From Candidatus Leucobacter sulfamidivorax (lineage in GTDB: Bacteria > Actinomycetota > Actinomycetes > Actinomycetales > Microbacteriaceae), in contig QZLF01000002.1 in NCBI GenBank assembly GCA_016771945.1, positions 806,001-870,000 of the forward strand: a stretch of DNA of 64,000 nucleotides, written 5' to 3'. The position numbers were made by a program, and so were the translations under genes. Each line of letters begins with the position of its first letter. Position 1 is the stretch's first letter. Positions 26,244 through 34,750 of this stretch are shown piece by piece. The notes beneath the pieces are model-generated. The model saw only the letters and a list, made by a program, of their open reading frames with translations, was not told where the DNA came from and did not search any database.

Positions 26244-27221
26244 GTGACGACCGTAGAGAATCCATTCGGCCAGGTGCTGGTCGCGCTGGTCACCCCGTTC
26301 CACGCCGACGGCGAGGTCGACTGGGAGGCCACCGAGCAGCACATCGAGAACTGCATCGCGAGCGGTGCCGACGGCATCGTGGTCACCGGGACCACGGGCG
26401 AGACGTCGACGCTCACGGACCCCGAGAAGATCAAGCTCGTCGAGGTCGCGAAGTCGGTGAGCTCGGGCCGGGCCAAGATCATCACGGGCGGCGGATCGAA
26501 CGAGACCGCCCACGCCATCGAGCTCTACCGGGCCAGCGAGAAGGCCGGAGCCGACGGCGTCATGATCGTGACGCCGTACTACAACAAGCCCACCCAGGCG
26601 GGCATCCTCACGCACTTCCGCCTGGTGGCCGACGCCACGAAACTGCCGGTGATCCTCTACGACATCCCCGGCCGCACGGGCGTGCCCATCAAGTACGAGA
26701 CGATCCTGCGCCTCGCGAAGCATCCGAACATCCTCGCGATCAAAGACGCCAAGGGCGACTTCAGCGAGGTCAGCCGCGTGCTCAACCAGACCGACCTGAT
26801 GTACTTCTCGGGCGACGACGCGAACGTGCTGCCGCACCTCTCGATCGGGGCCACCGGCCTCATCGGCGTGACCGCGAACGTCACCGCGGCGCCCTACCGC
26901 ACCATCGTCGACGCGGTGAACCGCGGCGATCTGAAGGCCGCGACCGCCGAGCACCGGCGCCTCGAGCCGCTCGTGCGCGCGATCATGACCCACGTGCCCG
27001 GTACGGTCGCGGCGAAGTACGTGCTGCACGGCCTCGGCCGCATCGGCAGCCCGCGCGTGCGCCTGCCGCTCGTCGGACCCGAGGAGTGGGAGGCCGCGCT
27101 CATCGAGGACGAGCTCGCCCTCGTCACGGACGTGGCCGGCGTCGACCTCTCGAACTTCCGCCCCGATCGCAACGCCGCCGCCGGCGGCGCGCTGCCCAAG
27201 ATCGCCGGCACCACCCGCTAG
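26244..27221 (+). CDS. dapA: 4-hydroxy-tetrahydrodipicolinate synthase
   Basis: A 325-residue TIM-barrel aldolase that condenses pyruvate with aspartate semialdehyde, the entry step to diaminopimelate and lysine. The Schiff-base Lys167 is in AIKDAKGDF, the catalytic Tyr is in ILYDIPGRTG, and GTTGETSTLTDPEK and YYNKPTQ complete the signature. dapA followed closely by rnj is a common actinobacterial order. Confidence 0.96.
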   Translation: MTTVENPFGQVLVALVTPFHADGEVDWEATEQHIENCIASGADGIVVTGTTGETSTLTDPEKIKLVEVAKSVSSGRAKIITGGGSNETAHAIELYRASEKAGADGVMIVTPYYNKPTQAGILTHFRLVADATKLPVILYDIPGRTGVPIKYETILRLAKHPNILAIKDAKGDFSEVSRVLNQTDLMYFSGDDANVLPHLSIGATGLIGVTANVTAAPYRTIVDAVNRGDLKAATAEHRRLEPLVRAIMTHVPGTVAAKYVLHGLGRIGSPRVRLPLVGPEEWEAALIEDELALVTDVAGVDLSNFRPDRNAAAGGALPKIAGTTR

Positions 27222-27241
27222 GCCCGAGGAGGCCCGATCCA

Positions 27242-28918
27242 GTGACCACCCTGCACTACGCCCCGCCCGAGCTCGAACCCGGCACCCTGCGCATCACCCC
27301 GCTCGGCGGACTCGGCGAGGTCGGCCGCAACATGACCGTGTACGAGATCGACGGCAAGCTGCTCGTGGTCGACTGCGGGGTGCTCTTCCCCGAGGAGACG
27401 CACCCCGGCGTCGACCTGATCCTGCCCGACATCTCGAAGATCGACGATCGCCTCGGCGACATCGTGGCCATCGTGCTGACGCACGGCCACGAGGATCACA
27501 TCGGCGGCGTGCCCTACCTGCTGAAGCGGCGCGAGGACATCCCGCTCGTCGGCTCCAAGCTCACGCTCGCCTTCGTCGCGGCGAAGCTGAAGGAGCACCG
27601 GATCCGCCCCGTGCTCGACGAGGTCGCCGAGGGCGACCGCGTCGAGTACGGCCCCTTCGACCTCGAGTTCATCGCGGTCAACCACTCGATCCCCGACGCG
27701 CTCGCCGTCGCGATCCGCACGAGCGCCGGCCTCGTCATCGGCACGGGCGACTTCAAGATGGACCAGCTGCCGCTCGACGGCCGCATCACCGATCTGCGCG
27801 CCTTCGCCCGCCTGGGCGAGGAGGGCGTGGACCTCTTCATGACCGACTCGACGAACGCCGACGTGCCGGGCTTCACCCCGCTCGAGAAGGACATCGGACC
27901 GGTGCTCGAGCGGGTGATCCACCAGGCGCCCGGCAAGGTCGTCGTGGCGAGCTTCTCGAGCCACGTGCACCGAGTGCAGCAGGTGCTCGACGCAGCCCAG
28001 GCGAGCGGCCGCCGCGTCGTGCTGCTCGGCCGCTCGATGGTGCGCAACATGAAGATCGCCGCCGACCTCGGCTACCTCGAGGTGCCCGAGGGGCTGCTCG
28101 TCGACCTGAAGAAGAGCGGCGACATCCCGGACGACCGCATCGTCTACATGTCGACCGGCTCGCAGGGCGAGCCCATGGCGGTGCTCAGCCGCATGGCGAA
28201 CCGCGAGCACCAGGTAGAGATCGGCACGGGCGACACGGTGATCCTCGCCTCCTCGCTCATCCCCGGCAACGAGAACTCGGTGTACCGCGTCATCAACGGG
28301 CTCATGAAGCTCGGCGCGAACGTGGTGCACAAGGGCAACGCGAAGGTGCACGTCTCGGGCCACGCCGCGGCCGGCGAGCTGCTCTACGCCTACAACATCG
28401 TGCAGCCGAAGAACGTCATGCCGATCCACGGCGAGTACCGGCATCTCATCGCGAACGCGGCGCTCGCCATCGAGACGGGCGTGCCGCAGAACCGCACCAT
28501 CATCGGCGAGAACGGCACGGTCGTCGACCTCGTGGACGGCGTCGCGCGCCAGGTGGGCCAGCTCGACATCGACTTCATCTACGTCGACGGGTCGTCGGTC
28601 GGCAAGGTCACCGACGACGACCTGCGCGATCGCCGGGTGCTCGCGGAGGAGGGCTTCATCTCGGTGATCACGGTCGTCGAGACGAGCCTCGGGCAGATCG
28701 TCTCGGGCCCCGAGATCCACGCGAAGGGCGTCGCCGAGGCCGATCACGTCTTCGACAAGATCAAGCCCCAGATCGCCGACGCGCTCGAGCAGGCGATGAA
28801 GGAGGGCGTCGTGGACCACCACCAGCTGCAGCAGATCGTGCGTCGCACGATCGGCCGCTGGGTGGGCACGAAGCTGCGCCGCAAGGCGATGATCGTGCCC
28901 GTGGTCGTGGTCGTATGA
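27242..28918 (+). CDS. rnj: ribonuclease J
   Basis: A 558-residue metallo-beta-lactamase/beta-CASP ribonuclease with endonuclease and 5'-to-3' exonuclease activity in mRNA decay and rRNA maturation. Metal-binding motif THGHEDHIGG is near residue 80, with further motifs VNHSIPDA, GTGDFKMD, SSHVHRVQQ and SGHAAAGELL. The GTG has GAGGAGG upstream and lies 20 nt after dapA. In related genomes ftsK normally follows soon after; here it is about 20.9 kb away. Confidence 0.95.
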   Translation: MTTLHYAPPELEPGTLRITPLGGLGEVGRNMTVYEIDGKLLVVDCGVLFPEETHPGVDLILPDISKIDDRLGDIVAIVLTHGHEDHIGGVPYLLKRREDIPLVGSKLTLAFVAAKLKEHRIRPVLDEVAEGDRVEYGPFDLEFIAVNHSIPDALAVAIRTSAGLVIGTGDFKMDQLPLDGRITDLRAFARLGEEGVDLFMTDSTNADVPGFTPLEKDIGPVLERVIHQAPGKVVVASFSSHVHRVQQVLDAAQASGRRVVLLGRSMVRNMKIAADLGYLEVPEGLLVDLKKSGDIPDDRIVYMSTGSQGEPMAVLSRMANREHQVEIGTGDTVILASSLIPGNENSVYRVINGLMKLGANVVHKGNAKVHVSGHAAAGELLYAYNIVQPKNVMPIHGEYRHLIANAALAIETGVPQNRTIIGENGTVVDLVDGVARQVGQLDIDFIYVDGSSVGKVTDDDLRDRRVLAEEGFISVITVVETSLGQIVSGPEIHAKGVAEADHVFDKIKPQIADALEQAMKEGVVDHHQLQQIVRRTIGRWVGTKLRRKAMIVPVVVVV

Positions 28919-28935
28919 GCATGGCGGCCTAGCCG

Positions 28936-30027
28936 GTGGGCGGATCCGCCGAACCGGGTGACGCCCCGGCCGTGACCGCGCGGCCGGCGACCGCCGCCGA
29001 GGTCGCCGACTGGGACGCGCTCGTCGCCGCGAACCCGGGCGGCGGCGAGGTGTGGGCCGGCGAGGAGTACCTCGAGGCGAAGCGCCACGGGCGCTACCGC
29101 CCGCGTCGCGTCATGGTGGATCGGCCCGGCCGCTCCGCGCTCGCCGTCGGCGTGCTCGCGAAGCGCGTGCCCCTGCTCGGTGAGTGGTGGCACCTGCCGG
29201 CGGGGCCTCCGGGGGAGGGGGTGCGCGAGGTGCTCGAGGCCGTCGCGGCGGTCGCCGCGCTGGCGCGGTCGCACGGCGCGTTCATGCTGAAGATCGAGCC
29301 GCGGCTGCCCGCGGGCGCGGCGGCGGACCGCCTGCTGCGCGCGGCGGGGGCGATCCCCTCGGTGCGGATCGTGCCGAATCCCTCGACCGTGCTCGTCGAC
29401 GTCTCCGGCGACGAGGACGAGCTGTTCGCGCGTCTCGGCAAGAAGGCGCGCAACTCGATCACGCGGGCCGCGCGCGACGGCATCGAGGTGCGGCGCGTGC
29501 CCGCCACCGACGAGAACTGCGCGGCCTTCTACGGGCTGCTGCGCGAGACCGCGGAGGGGCGCTTCGTGCTGCGCGGGGAGCGCTACTACCGCGAGTTCTG
29601 GCAGCGCTTCGAGCAGGCCGGCGATGGGCGGCTGTTCTTCGCCTATCGCGACGACCAGCTGCTCGCCGGTGCCTTCGCGATGGCCCTCGGCGAGAAGACG
29701 ACCTACAAGGACGGGGCCTCGCTGCGCGAGAAGCAGGCGTACGGCGCCTCGCACGCCGTGCAGTGGGAGGTGCTGCGCTGGGCGAACGAGCGGGGCGCCC
29801 TGGTGCACGACCTCTGCGGCGCACCGCCGTCGGATCGCACGGACGACGAGACGCACGACCTGCACGGCGTGGGCCGCTTCAAGCGATCCTTCCAGCCCGA
29901 GACCACCGACTACGCGGGGGCGTTCGACGTGCCGCTAAAGCCGTGGGCCTACCGCGTGTGGGCCGCGGCGGGGGAGCGGATCGCGCGCCGCTGGTCCCTC
30001 GCGGTGCACAGGGACCCGTACTACTGA
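28936..30027 (+). CDS. FemAB-like peptidyltransferase (GNAT fold)
   Basis: A 363-residue protein of the FemABX family, which adds amino acids from aminoacyl-tRNA (or in some cases other donors) to lipid-linked peptidoglycan precursors. Two GNAT-like halves are recognisable. Family-type segments are ARLGKKARNSITRAARDGIEV, FYGLLRETAEGRF, YKDGASLREKQAYGASHAVQWEVLRWA and GRFKRSFQPETTDYAGAFD. GTG at 28972 (VTARPATAAEVADW) is an alternative start. It resembles the gene at 45947-47131 in order of motifs. It runs convergent to the left direct repeat of the island. Confidence 0.85.
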   Translation: MGGSAEPGDAPAVTARPATAAEVADWDALVAANPGGGEVWAGEEYLEAKRHGRYRPRRVMVDRPGRSALAVGVLAKRVPLLGEWWHLPAGPPGEGVREVLEAVAAVAALARSHGAFMLKIEPRLPAGAAADRLLRAAGAIPSVRIVPNPSTVLVDVSGDEDELFARLGKKARNSITRAARDGIEVRRVPATDENCAAFYGLLRETAEGRFVLRGERYYREFWQRFEQAGDGRLFFAYRDDQLLAGAFAMALGEKTTYKDGASLREKQAYGASHAVQWEVLRWANERGALVHDLCGAPPSDRTDDETHDLHGVGRFKRSFQPETTDYAGAFDVPLKPWAYRVWAAAGERIARRWSLAVHRDPYY

Positions 30028-30357
30028 TCCGGGCCGCGGCGGGCTGCTGCTGTGCTCGCACTCGCATTCGCATTCGCGAGGGGACGCGAAATGCTGTCCG
30101 AGCCCGTGGGTGACGACGATTCGCGTCCCATTGCGGCCGGCGGCAGGCGCCAGTCGGGCGCAGCTCGCAGGCGGCTCAGCCGGTTCCGGGCGCTCTGCCG
30201 GACGAACCTGGCGTATTCCGTCCGGCAGAGCGCCCAGAACCGGCCGAGCGTCACCCCGCGAAGCGGCGGGCGGCCCGGTGGGCGGCGCACGCGAACGGCC
30301 TACGCGAGCTCTTCGAGGGCGTCGACGTCGCGATCCGCGGGCGGCGGGCAGCCCGGC
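30028..30357. other. 330-nt gene-free junction at the left edge of the island
   Basis: This holds no credible gene. It contains a 10-bp inverted repeat (30081-30090 with 30120-30129), then the left copy of the 106-bp direct repeat with its long hairpin. About 15 codons of a minus-strand FemAB C-terminus remain, ending HRAARRFAG and stop, with the body of that gene missing. A further minus-strand frame near 30300-30345 reads DRDVDALEELA before a stop and could be the tail of another lost gene. Confidence 0.7.
30174..30279. repeat. left copy of 106-bp direct repeat (femAB tail and terminator)
   Basis: Matches 44910-45015 at 102 of 106 positions in the same orientation. It includes a hairpin with 25-nt arms (30180-30204 and 30219-30243, one mismatch) and, on the minus strand, the last codons of a femAB gene. 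The two copies bound the catabolic island. Confidence 0.88.
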
Positions 30358-32019
30358 TCAGGCCGCGCCGCCCGCTTCCTCGGCCGCGCGTCGGCGCAGG
30401 GGGAAGCGCAGCAGCTTGCCGCTGGCGTTGCGGGGCAGGGAGTCCACGAAGTCGATGCGGCGAGGAACCTTGTACCGGGCGAGGCGCTCGGCGACGGCCC
30501 GCTTGATCGACTCGCGGGCCGCGTCGTCCGCGGGCACCCCGGGGACGAGCACGACGAAGGCGTTGACGATGGCGCCCTTCTCAGGGTCCGGCCTGGCCAC
30601 GACGACCGATTCCAGGACGCTCGGGTGCGCGTCGATTGCGGCCTCGACCTCGGGCGCGCCGATGTTGTACCCGGCCGCGACGATCATGTCGTCGGAGCGC
30701 GCCTGATAGTAGAAGTATCCCCGCTCGTCGCGCAGGTAGGTGTCGCCGGTCACGTTCCAGCCGTTCTGCACGTAGACCGTCTGCCGCGCATCGTCCAGGT
30801 AGCGGCAGCCGGTCGGGCCGATCACCGCCAGGCGCCCGAGCCGCCCCGGAGGGAGCTCCCGCCCGTCGTCGTCGAGGACGGCGGCGCGGTACCCGGGAAC
30901 CGCCCGCCCGGTCGCCCCGGGAACGACGTCCTCGCCGGCTGCCGAGATGAACACGTGGAGCATCTCGGTCGAGCCGATGCCGTTCACCAGGCGCAGCCCG
31001 GAGGCGGCCTCCACCGCCTCGAAGGTCTCCTTCGGGAGGTGCTCGCCGGCGGAGACCCCGAGGCGCAGCCGTCGCAGCGCGTCCGCCCGCCCCTCCTTGA
31101 GCATCGTCCGATAGCCGGTCGGAGCGGTGACGGCGATCGTCGCGCCGTGCGTCTCGATCGCGTCGGCCAGCGCTCGCGGGCTGGGCCTCTCCAGCAGCAG
31201 GCTGGAGGCCCCGAAGCGGAGCGGGAACACCATGAGGCCGCCGAGCCCGAACGTGAACGCGAGCGGCGGTGAGCCAACGACCACGTCGTCCGGCCGCATG
31301 CGCAGGGTGTGGCGGGCGAACGTGTCCGCGATCGCCAGCACGTCGCGGTGGAAGTGCACGGTGATCTTCGGCTCGCCCGTGGTGCCCGAGGTCGGCCCGA
31401 GCAGCACCACGTCGTCGGCCGCGGTGGCGACGGCCTCGAAGTCGGCGGGCTTCGCCGCGGACGCGGCGATGACCTCGTCGTCCGGGCCGGCGAGGGTCAG
31501 CACGCGCACGTGCGCGTCGACCGCCCCGTCGAGGGCCTCGGCGTAGCGATGATCGACGATGACGAGATCGGGTCGGGTCCGGGCGGCGATCTTCGTCAGC
31601 TCGCCGGCCTGCCAGGCGACCATGGTCGTGACCGCTATGGCGCCGGCCTTCACCGCGGCCAGCCAGCAGATCACCGCCCACGGGCTGTTGGGGATGCGCA
31701 GCAGCACGCGGTTGCCGGGCACCAGGCCGTGATCCTCGGTCAGCAGTCGCGCGAGCTGGTTCACCCGATCCCGCAGCCGCCCGTACGTCCAGATCTCGGG
31801 GGCCTCGTGGGAGTCCTCGGCCTCGCCGTCGACGGCGCGCATCGCGACCCGGTCGGAGCCCAATCTGGCGATGGTCCCGTCGAGCAGTTCGTGCGCCGCG
31901 TTCAGCCGCTCCGGGTATTGCAGCTCCGGCAGCGCGAACTCCAGCGCCGGCCACTGCTCCGGCGGCGGCAGCTGGTCGCGCGCGAAGGTGTCTCGGTGGG
32001 CGGATCGGGTGAGCTCCAT
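30358..32019 (-). CDS. aryl-CoA ligase (2-aminobenzoate/benzoate-CoA ligase-like)
   Basis: A 553-residue ANL-superfamily enzyme that would activate a carboxylic acid to its CoA thioester through an acyl-adenylate. The P-loop is LLGPTSGTTGEPK, followed by the HFHRDVLAIADTF segment typical of 2-aminobenzoate-CoA ligases. GSTEMLHVF, GWNVTGDTYLRDERG, SDDMIVAAGYNIGAPEVE and the C-terminal PRNASGKLLRFPL (catalytic Lys) are all present. The ATG at 32019 gives MELTRSAHRDTF; the longer frame is not needed. It is the last gene of the leftward operon after the transporter, so its substrate is probably what the transporter brings in. The exact acid is not determined. Confidence 0.85.
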   Translation of the reverse strand: MELTRSAHRDTFARDQLPPPEQWPALEFALPELQYPERLNAAHELLDGTIARLGSDRVAMRAVDGEAEDSHEAPEIWTYGRLRDRVNQLARLLTEDHGLVPGNRVLLRIPNSPWAVICWLAAVKAGAIAVTTMVAWQAGELTKIAARTRPDLVIVDHRYAEALDGAVDAHVRVLTLAGPDDEVIAASAAKPADFEAVATAADDVVLLGPTSGTTGEPKITVHFHRDVLAIADTFARHTLRMRPDDVVVGSPPLAFTFGLGGLMVFPLRFGASSLLLERPSPRALADAIETHGATIAVTAPTGYRTMLKEGRADALRRLRLGVSAGEHLPKETFEAVEAASGLRLVNGIGSTEMLHVFISAAGEDVVPGATGRAVPGYRAAVLDDDGRELPPGRLGRLAVIGPTGCRYLDDARQTVYVQNGWNVTGDTYLRDERGYFYYQARSDDMIVAAGYNIGAPEVEAAIDAHPSVLESVVVARPDPEKGAIVNAFVVLVPGVPADDAARESIKRAVAERLARYKVPRRIDFVDSLPRNASGKLLRFPLRRRAAEEAGGAA

Positions 32020-32109
32020 CTGCGGGGCCTTTCGTCGTCGGTGCTCGGTGCTGCTCGGGGCCCGGTCCCGAGGGGTGCGCGGTGCTCGGTGGGCGGTGGA
32101 TCGCGGCGC

Positions 32110-32137
32110 GGCGCCCGGGCGCTCAGGCCCGGGCGCC
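32110..32137 (-). terminator. hairpin between the binding-protein and CoA-ligase genes
   Basis: GGCGCCCGGGC (32110-32120) pairs perfectly with 32127-32137 around GCTCAG. It follows the binding-protein stop on the minus strand. No U-tract is seen, so partial termination or 3'-end protection of the binding-protein message is more likely than a full stop. Confidence 0.55.
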
Positions 32138-32144
32138 GCTCGCG

Positions 32145-33176
32145 TCACTCGGCGAGGTGGGCGGTCTTCAGGATCGACTCCGGCACGGTGACGCCCATCG
32201 CCTGGGCCGAGGCGGTGTTCACCCACATGGTCACGTTGCCGGCCGGCTCGGGCGCGATGTCGTTCGCCGAGGTCCCCGTGAGGATCTTCACGAGCATGGC
32301 CGCGGTCTGCTTGCCCTGCTCGTAGGTGTTGGTCGCGACGGTCGCGAGCGCCCCCTCCTCGACCGAGCTCGTGTCCGAGGAGTACAGCGGCAGCTGGTTG
32401 TCGGACGCGATCTTGACCAGGGTCTGCAGGCCGGTCATCACCGTGTTGTCCTGCGGGAGGAGGACGGCGTCGACCTGGCCGACCAGCGCGTCCATCGCCG
32501 CCGAGACGTAGTTGCTCGAGGTGACCGTCGAGTCGACGAGCGTCCAGCCGCGCTGCTGCGCCGCGGCCTCGACGAGGCCTCGTGAGGCGACGGAGTTCGG
32601 CTCCCCGGGATTGTAGATGAACCCGAGGCGCTCCAGATCCGGCGTCAGCTCGGCGAAGAGATCGAGCTGCTCCTCGATGGTGTCGGGGGTGTAGACGCCG
32701 GTGACCAGGCGGCCCAGCGGCTCGTTCCCGGGCTTGGCGAGCCCGGCCTCAGCCGGATCCGCAGAGACGCCGCTGAAGACGACCGGGATCTCGGTGTTCT
32801 CCGTCGCCTTGACCGCCGCCTGCGAACTGGGCGTGCTGACGCCGACGATGGCGTCGACGCCGTCGGCGACGAACTTCTGCGCGATGGCGGTGGTGAGCGC
32901 GATGTCGCCCTGAGCGTTCTGGACGTCGACGATGACGTCCTCGCCCTCGACGTATCCCTGCTCCGCCAGGCCGTCCTGGATTCCCTCGATCAGGCTGTCG
33001 AGGTCGGGGTGCGAGACGATGGTGCTGATGCCGATCGTCGGCACCTTCGCGCCGTCGCCGGAGTCGCCGCCGGCGTTCGCGTCGCCCGACGGGCTCTGCC
33101 CGCAGGCCGACACCGTGGCGGTCAGGGCGAGCGCGAGCGTCGCGATCGATGCCCTGCGCAACATGGATTTCTTCAT
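32145..33176 (-). CDS. ABC transporter substrate-binding lipoprotein (TrpX-like, PF04392)
   Basis: A 343-residue extracellular lipoprotein. The signal ends in a lipobox (ATVSAC, about residue 25). The mature part starts with a Gly/Asp/Ser linker. It has the PF04392 features VPTIGISTIVSHPDLDSL, VDVQNAQGDIALTTAIAQKFV, IVGVSTPSSQAAVKAT, PVVFSGVSADP and LPQDNTVMTGLQTLV. Some members of this family bind tryptophan. It is separated from its permease and ATPase by the IS110 element, which may reduce its expression by polarity. Confidence 0.88.
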   Translation of the reverse strand: MKKSMLRRASIATLALALTATVSACGQSPSGDANAGGDSGDGAKVPTIGISTIVSHPDLDSLIEGIQDGLAEQGYVEGEDVIVDVQNAQGDIALTTAIAQKFVADGVDAIVGVSTPSSQAAVKATENTEIPVVFSGVSADPAEAGLAKPGNEPLGRLVTGVYTPDTIEEQLDLFAELTPDLERLGFIYNPGEPNSVASRGLVEAAAQQRGWTLVDSTVTSSNYVSAAMDALVGQVDAVLLPQDNTVMTGLQTLVKIASDNQLPLYSSDTSSVEEGALATVATNTYEQGKQTAAMLVKILTGTSANDIAPEPAGNVTMWVNTASAQAMGVTVPESILKTAHLAE

Positions 33177-33272
33177 GGGTGTTCCAATCTTGACGGAGAC
33201 CGTCGATAGGGGGTACTGCGGGAATCGCTGGTGAAGGGTGAAGTAGGGCGGGGGGTGCCCCTATAACTTTTG

Positions 33273-34493
33273 TCAAGCCGCGAGAGCGGTGTCTGACCAG
33301 GTTCGGGGCTGGTAGAGACTGCCGGTGCGGAGCATGGCATAGAGCACGTCGCAGCGACGGCGGGCGAGCGCGATGAGGGCTTGGTTATGACGTTTGCCTT
33401 GGCTGATTTTGCGGTCGTAATAGGCGCGGGATTCGGGATCCCGGAGCGCTGCGAACGCGGAGAGAAACATCGCCCGCTTCAAGACCTTGTTCCCGCGCCG
33501 GGACGGTGACTCGCCTCGGATCGAGGTGCCTGAGCGCCTCGTGACAGGCGCAAGACCAGCGTAGGCGGCGAGGTGTCCTGCGGTTGGGAAGTGTTTCCCA
33601 ACAATCTCAGTGAGGAGTCTGGCGGCGGTCCTGACGCCGACTCCCGGCATGCTCGTCAGGACCGGGTGAAGAGGGTGCGCCTCAACGAGACGTTCGACCT
33701 CAGCCGCGATCTCATCGCGCTGTTTCCTCAGTTCGGTGAGCTGCTTCGCGAGGCGCGGGAGCACGATCCCGGCCGCATTTGTACCGACCACGGTTACGGT
33801 CTGCTGATCGAGGGCATCGAAAATCTCTTGCGCCCACACTCCGCCCTTGCGCGGGGCGCGCTTCAGCAGCCGGGCAGCCACGCGCTTCTGCCCGGCTCGT
33901 TGCAGCTCGGTCGGCGAAGGGTAGCGTTCGAGCAGATCGAGGATCGCGGGGTGATCCAGACGCGGCCCGAGTACCCGCTCCAAAGTGGGGTGGATCTGCG
34001 TGAGCAGGCCTCGCACCCGGTTAGAGACCTGGGTGATCTGCGCGGCGAGATCGTCATCGAAGCCGCAGAGCATCGAGAGTTCCGCGAGTTGCTCATCGGC
34101 CACCTTGATCGATCGTAATGTTGCAGGCATGGTGCGGGCGGTCTCCGCGATGATAAATGCGTCCCTGGCGTCGGTCTTCGCCTCACCCGGGTGAAGATCA
34201 GCAACTCGGCGCATCGTGAGACCGGGCAGGTATCCCACGAGCACGTCTGCAGCCTGGGCGACGGCGACCGGGAGTGCGCCGATCGTGGCGGGCTGATCGA
34301 CGACCAGCAGGGCGGGGCCGTGCTCAGCGAGTTGATCCAGCACCGATACGATCTTGGCTTCGGTGTTCGGGAGTGGCTTGTCGTAGAGCTTCTTTCCGTC
34401 ACGGGTGAGCGCGACCGCGTGATGCTCGCTCTTGCCGACATCGAGGCCGATGAAGACCGCGACGTCGTCGTAGTGTTTGATACTGCTGACCAA
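33273..34493 (-). CDS. IS110 family transposase (bridge-RNA-type recombinase)
   Basis: A 406-residue recombinase. The N-terminal RuvC-like DEDD domain shows FIGLDVGKSEHHAVAL, LLVVDQPATIGALPV and KTDARDAFIIAETAR. A coiled region near residues 235-260 precedes the C-terminal Transposase_20 domain with TSMPGVGVRTAARLLTEI and SPSRRGNKVLKRAMFLSAFA, which contains the presumed catalytic Ser. The TTG start is preceded by GGAGGA. The long upstream non-coding region places it in the group whose guide RNA comes from the left end. Confidence 0.93.
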   Translation of the reverse strand: MVSSIKHYDDVAVFIGLDVGKSEHHAVALTRDGKKLYDKPLPNTEAKIVSVLDQLAEHGPALLVVDQPATIGALPVAVAQAADVLVGYLPGLTMRRVADLHPGEAKTDARDAFIIAETARTMPATLRSIKVADEQLAELSMLCGFDDDLAAQITQVSNRVRGLLTQIHPTLERVLGPRLDHPAILDLLERYPSPTELQRAGQKRVAARLLKRAPRKGGVWAQEIFDALDQQTVTVVGTNAAGIVLPRLAKQLTELRKQRDEIAAEVERLVEAHPLHPVLTSMPGVGVRTAARLLTEIVGKHFPTAGHLAAYAGLAPVTRRSGTSIRGESPSRRGNKVLKRAMFLSAFAALRDPESRAYYDRKISQGKRHNQALIALARRRCDVLYAMLRTGSLYQPRTWSDTALAA

Positions 34494-34711
34494 AGGTGGT
34501 TCCTCCGTCCTGCTCGTGGTGTTCGGCAGTCAGGTGGCGGTGGGCGTCGGCATCCACGTTACGAACGACCCTGCCCCGGTATGCGCGGCTGTGGTCTTGC
34601 CCCTATCAGCGATCACTCACCGCCAGACCAGGCCCGGTGACAACACCCCCCAGATCATTCCTGCGACAGGGGGCAACAATCATGCCGGACCCGGCTGGCT
34701 GCCTTGCCCCT
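34494..34711 (-). ncRNA. candidate IS110 bridge RNA region
   Basis: This is the non-coding left end of the IS110 element. On the minus strand, TGGTCT (at 34625-34630) pairs with AGACCA (at 34592-34597) to close a loop. At its 3' side the loop carries ATAGGGGCAAG, the sequence expected at the circular donor junction. About 40 nt upstream, GGGGGGTG (34644-34651) is complementary to the right half of the inferred target (33250-33257). These are the expected donor and target guides. Exact RNA ends are not known. Confidence 0.6.
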
Positions 34712-34750
34712 CATCCTCGCGGATCAGGAGCTACGAACAAAGTAACGGGG

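Larger units (their letters stand above)
33263..34711 (-). mobile_element. IS110-family insertion sequence
   Basis: About 1449 bp. The ends are inferred from TGCCCCT, present at both boundaries (33256-33262 and 34705-34711). Removing 33263-34711 would rejoin the ATPase and binding-protein genes through GGGGTGCCCCTCATCC. There are no terminal inverted repeats or target duplication, as expected for IS110. The transposase is intact, and the 218 nt upstream of it carry a candidate bridge RNA. The element interrupts a transporter operon. Confidence 0.82.

Noticed and set aside
30052-31272. 406-residue plus-strand frame at the left edge of the island
   Set aside because: It runs through the direct repeat and opposite the CoA-ligase gene, has no start signal, and is Arg/Gly/Pro-rich shadow sequence.
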